From assembly GCA_039090855.1 (NCBI GenBank), contig CM076995.1, forward strand, positions 120,230,270 to 120,294,269: a DNA stretch of 64,000 bases, in the 5' to 3' direction. The notes beneath the pieces are model-generated. The model made no database searches, was not told where the DNA came from, and saw nothing but the letters and a program-made list of their open reading frames with translations. Positions 62,284-64,000 of the stretch are shown here, in pieces. Position numbers and translations under genes: made by a program. Each line of letters opens with the position of its first letter. The first letter of the stretch is position 1. The stretch comes from Macrothele yani (taxonomy: Eukaryota > Arthropoda > Arachnida > Araneae > Macrothelidae).

Positions 62284-64000
62284 AGTCCCCATCATAAATT
62301 AATGAGCAGTACAAATGACAGAAGAACAAGTAAAAGTTTTGGAGCATGGGCCAAAATATTGCCCTGCATCAAAGCCTAGAATTAAGCAGTTAATATCTGA
62401 GGTAGAAAATATAATTTCCCAAGTTCCGGCAGAAGATCGTGATATGACCAGATGTTTAGCTGTATCGAAATTAAGAAGCAGTCTAGTGAAATTTAAAAGG
62501 AGGAATAATAAAAAAAAAGGAACATTAAGAAAAGTTACAGTCAGATTAAGAAAGTTTTGGAGAACCTTCATAATGATCCTAGAATATCAATTATCCTAAC
62601 AGACAAGTCGAATCAGATTGCCATTGTGAACAAACAGGTCTGATTATATTCAAAAACTTAAAGAATTTGCTGATCAATCAGACTCAATTCTACAGTCGAA
62701 GAATCCTTTAAATAGCATAATACAGAAAGTTCAAGCTCTAGCCAGGGTCAAAAATCTACCGGAAACTATTAGAAGGTCAGCAAAACTTCCTCCAGTCCCT
62801 ATAATTCCACCACTCTTTGGACGACTAAAGAATCATAAACCGGGATCTGCCCTTAGACCTATAGTAGTGAAAAACAAACCTCCTACATACATATTAGAAA
62901 AATCCCTAGCTGAATTCTTCTCTCAATGTTTAAAAAACTCTGATTACATAATCAAGTCAACAAAGGAATTTGTGAAGCGCGCAAGAAAGTTGAATATATT
63001 TGATAGTGATATAATGAGAAGTTTCGACATAGTGTCTTTATATCCGTCTACATCTATACCAGAGGCTGTTGGAAACCTTGAAGAAATAATCGTCACTTCC
63101 CGTGAAGTCGCACCGATTCAAACAAAGAAAATTATCGGTGCCTTAAACCTAGTTATTAAACACAACTATTTCAAATTAAATGGAGGCATTTACAAACAAA
63201 CAAAAGGAGCACCGATGGGTTCCCCTCTATATGCAGTACTTGTGGAAGCAGTACTTAGACCGCTAGAAGATATCATATTTTTGAATTGTATCAAGAAACC
63301 CCTAGTGTGGATCGCTACGCTGATGATATATTCTTCATATGGGAACATGGAGTAGACGAATTAAAATATTTCATGCATAAGATAAACAATCTACACAATA
63401 CGATAAAGTTCACCATGGAGCTTGAAGTGGATGGAACGTTGAGTTATCTTGACATCGCGCTCAGAAGAAATAGAACATCCAGCTTCGATTTTAATGTTTA
63501 TTATAAACCGACCGCAGTGCCGAACCTTGTCTTTTCTGATTCACACTGCCCAAAAGAGTACAAACTTTCTGCCTTTAGAGCATGGTTCTATAGAGCGTAT
63601 AATGTATGCAAACCCGACTACCTAAATAACAAGGAAATTGATAATATTTATAGCAACGGTCTAACGGCTGGATATAAAAAGGATGAAATAGACAGAATAC
63701 ACAGAACTGTAAGAAATCGTATAATGTCAGCAGTAACAAAATCACCTAGTAAGACAATAAGATAAGCAGGATCCATCACATATGTCCCAGGCTTTGCATA
63801 TTGGTTTAAAAATTTGTTACGTAAATACAACATATTAATAGCAATGAAGTCCCGACCCCATTATCATATATAGTATCAAGCTGCAAGGAGAGACAGTGTG
63901 AAAAAGAAAAGGCAGGTGTGTACGCTATACTGTTGGTATATCCTGACAACACGGAAACGATGTATATCGGAATGACAAAGCAATCCTTGGACACTAGATG
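62284..64000 (+). mobile_element. PLE-2: second Penelope-like element, runs off window
   Basis: A plus-strand Penelope-like element of a different family from PLE-1 (low protein similarity). The 5' limit is uncertain and the 3' end lies beyond the window. Confidence 0.85.
62315..64000 (+). pseudogene. PLE-2 reverse transcriptase and GIY-YIG start (partial)
   Basis: Blocks in order: LEHGPKYCPASKPRIKQLIS; RISIILTDKSNQIAIVNKQV (frame 2); RGRLKNHKPGSALRP-like fingers near 62815 with RPIVVKNKPPTYILEKSLAE; RSFDIVSLYPSTSIPEAVGN (Asp present); HNYFKLNGGIYKQTKGAPMG and SPLYAVLVEAVLRPLEDIIF; DRYADDIFFIWEHG (catalytic YADD intact); LSYLDIALRRNRTSS; then, after a stop at 63763, KAGVYAILLVYPDNTE and MYIGMTKQSLDTR, the GIY-YIG nuclease, truncated by the window edge. 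A frameshift near 63300 and stops earlier break the ORF, but the catalytic residues look intact. Confidence 0.85.

Overview
The window is AT-rich eukaryotic nuclear DNA, almost certainly from an invertebrate metazoan and most likely an arthropod. That guess rests on the mobile-element mix (BEL/Pao, Penelope-like elements with GIY-YIG domains, two RTE-like LINE families, Tc1, mariner, several hAT-like lineages) and on a host gene whose exons are split by very large introns. No bacterial features, CRISPR array, rRNA or genuine tRNA gene was seen.

The only host gene I can support is a plus-strand TM9SF2-like nonaspanin. Two consecutive coding exons are visible, at 29779-29908 and 56493-56638. 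They are separated by a 26.6-kb intron, and the preceding intron appears to fill the window from its start to 29778. Everything else is intronic and consists mostly of mobile elements inserted into one another.

Layout. 1-4267: old tandem-repeat monomers and an inverted pair of Penelope-type terminal fragments. 4268-17106: two copies, in opposite orientation, of a multi-kb element with GGGTCATTCC termini; the right copy was later split by a 4.3-kb hAT-like element (hAT-A) with a long transposase gene. 17107-24600: a near-complete RTE-like LINE on the minus strand (RTE-1), then a decayed plus-strand LINE of a second family (RTE-2) that hosts a hAT MITE. 24601-29400: relic of an uncharacterised protein cut by hAT-B, then hAT-C sitting at the end of a minus-strand Tc1. 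29779-29908: host exon. 30115-37427: a 'CATGG' transposon with internal ~147-bp tandem repeats, split by a BEL/Pao LTR element, which is itself invaded by an RTE-2 tail. 37797-43823: orphan PLE endonuclease fragment, tRNA-derived SINE, second CATGG copy, and a mariner with clean ends. 43972-51605: a ZMYM1-like hAT transposase relic interrupted twice, by a 3.7-kb palindromic RTE-2 insertion with a 13-bp target duplication and by a 1.4-kb hAT with an 8-bp duplication. 52120-56310: tandem repeats, then a Tc1 split by hAT-E, then a G-rich microsatellite. 56493-56638: host exon. 56983-61928: a Penelope-like element arranged as a ~5-kb inverted repeat with a hammerhead-ribozyme motif at its right end. 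62284-64000: a second PLE family running off the window.

The most interesting signals are: five independent hAT-like insertions with CA...TG termini and exact 6-bp target duplications; a transposon carrying arrays of CTCF-like CCACTAGAGGGC motifs; the PLE palindrome, whose two arms share the loss of one reverse-transcriptase catalytic aspartate; and a small symmetric insertion carrying two opposed hammerhead-like motifs.
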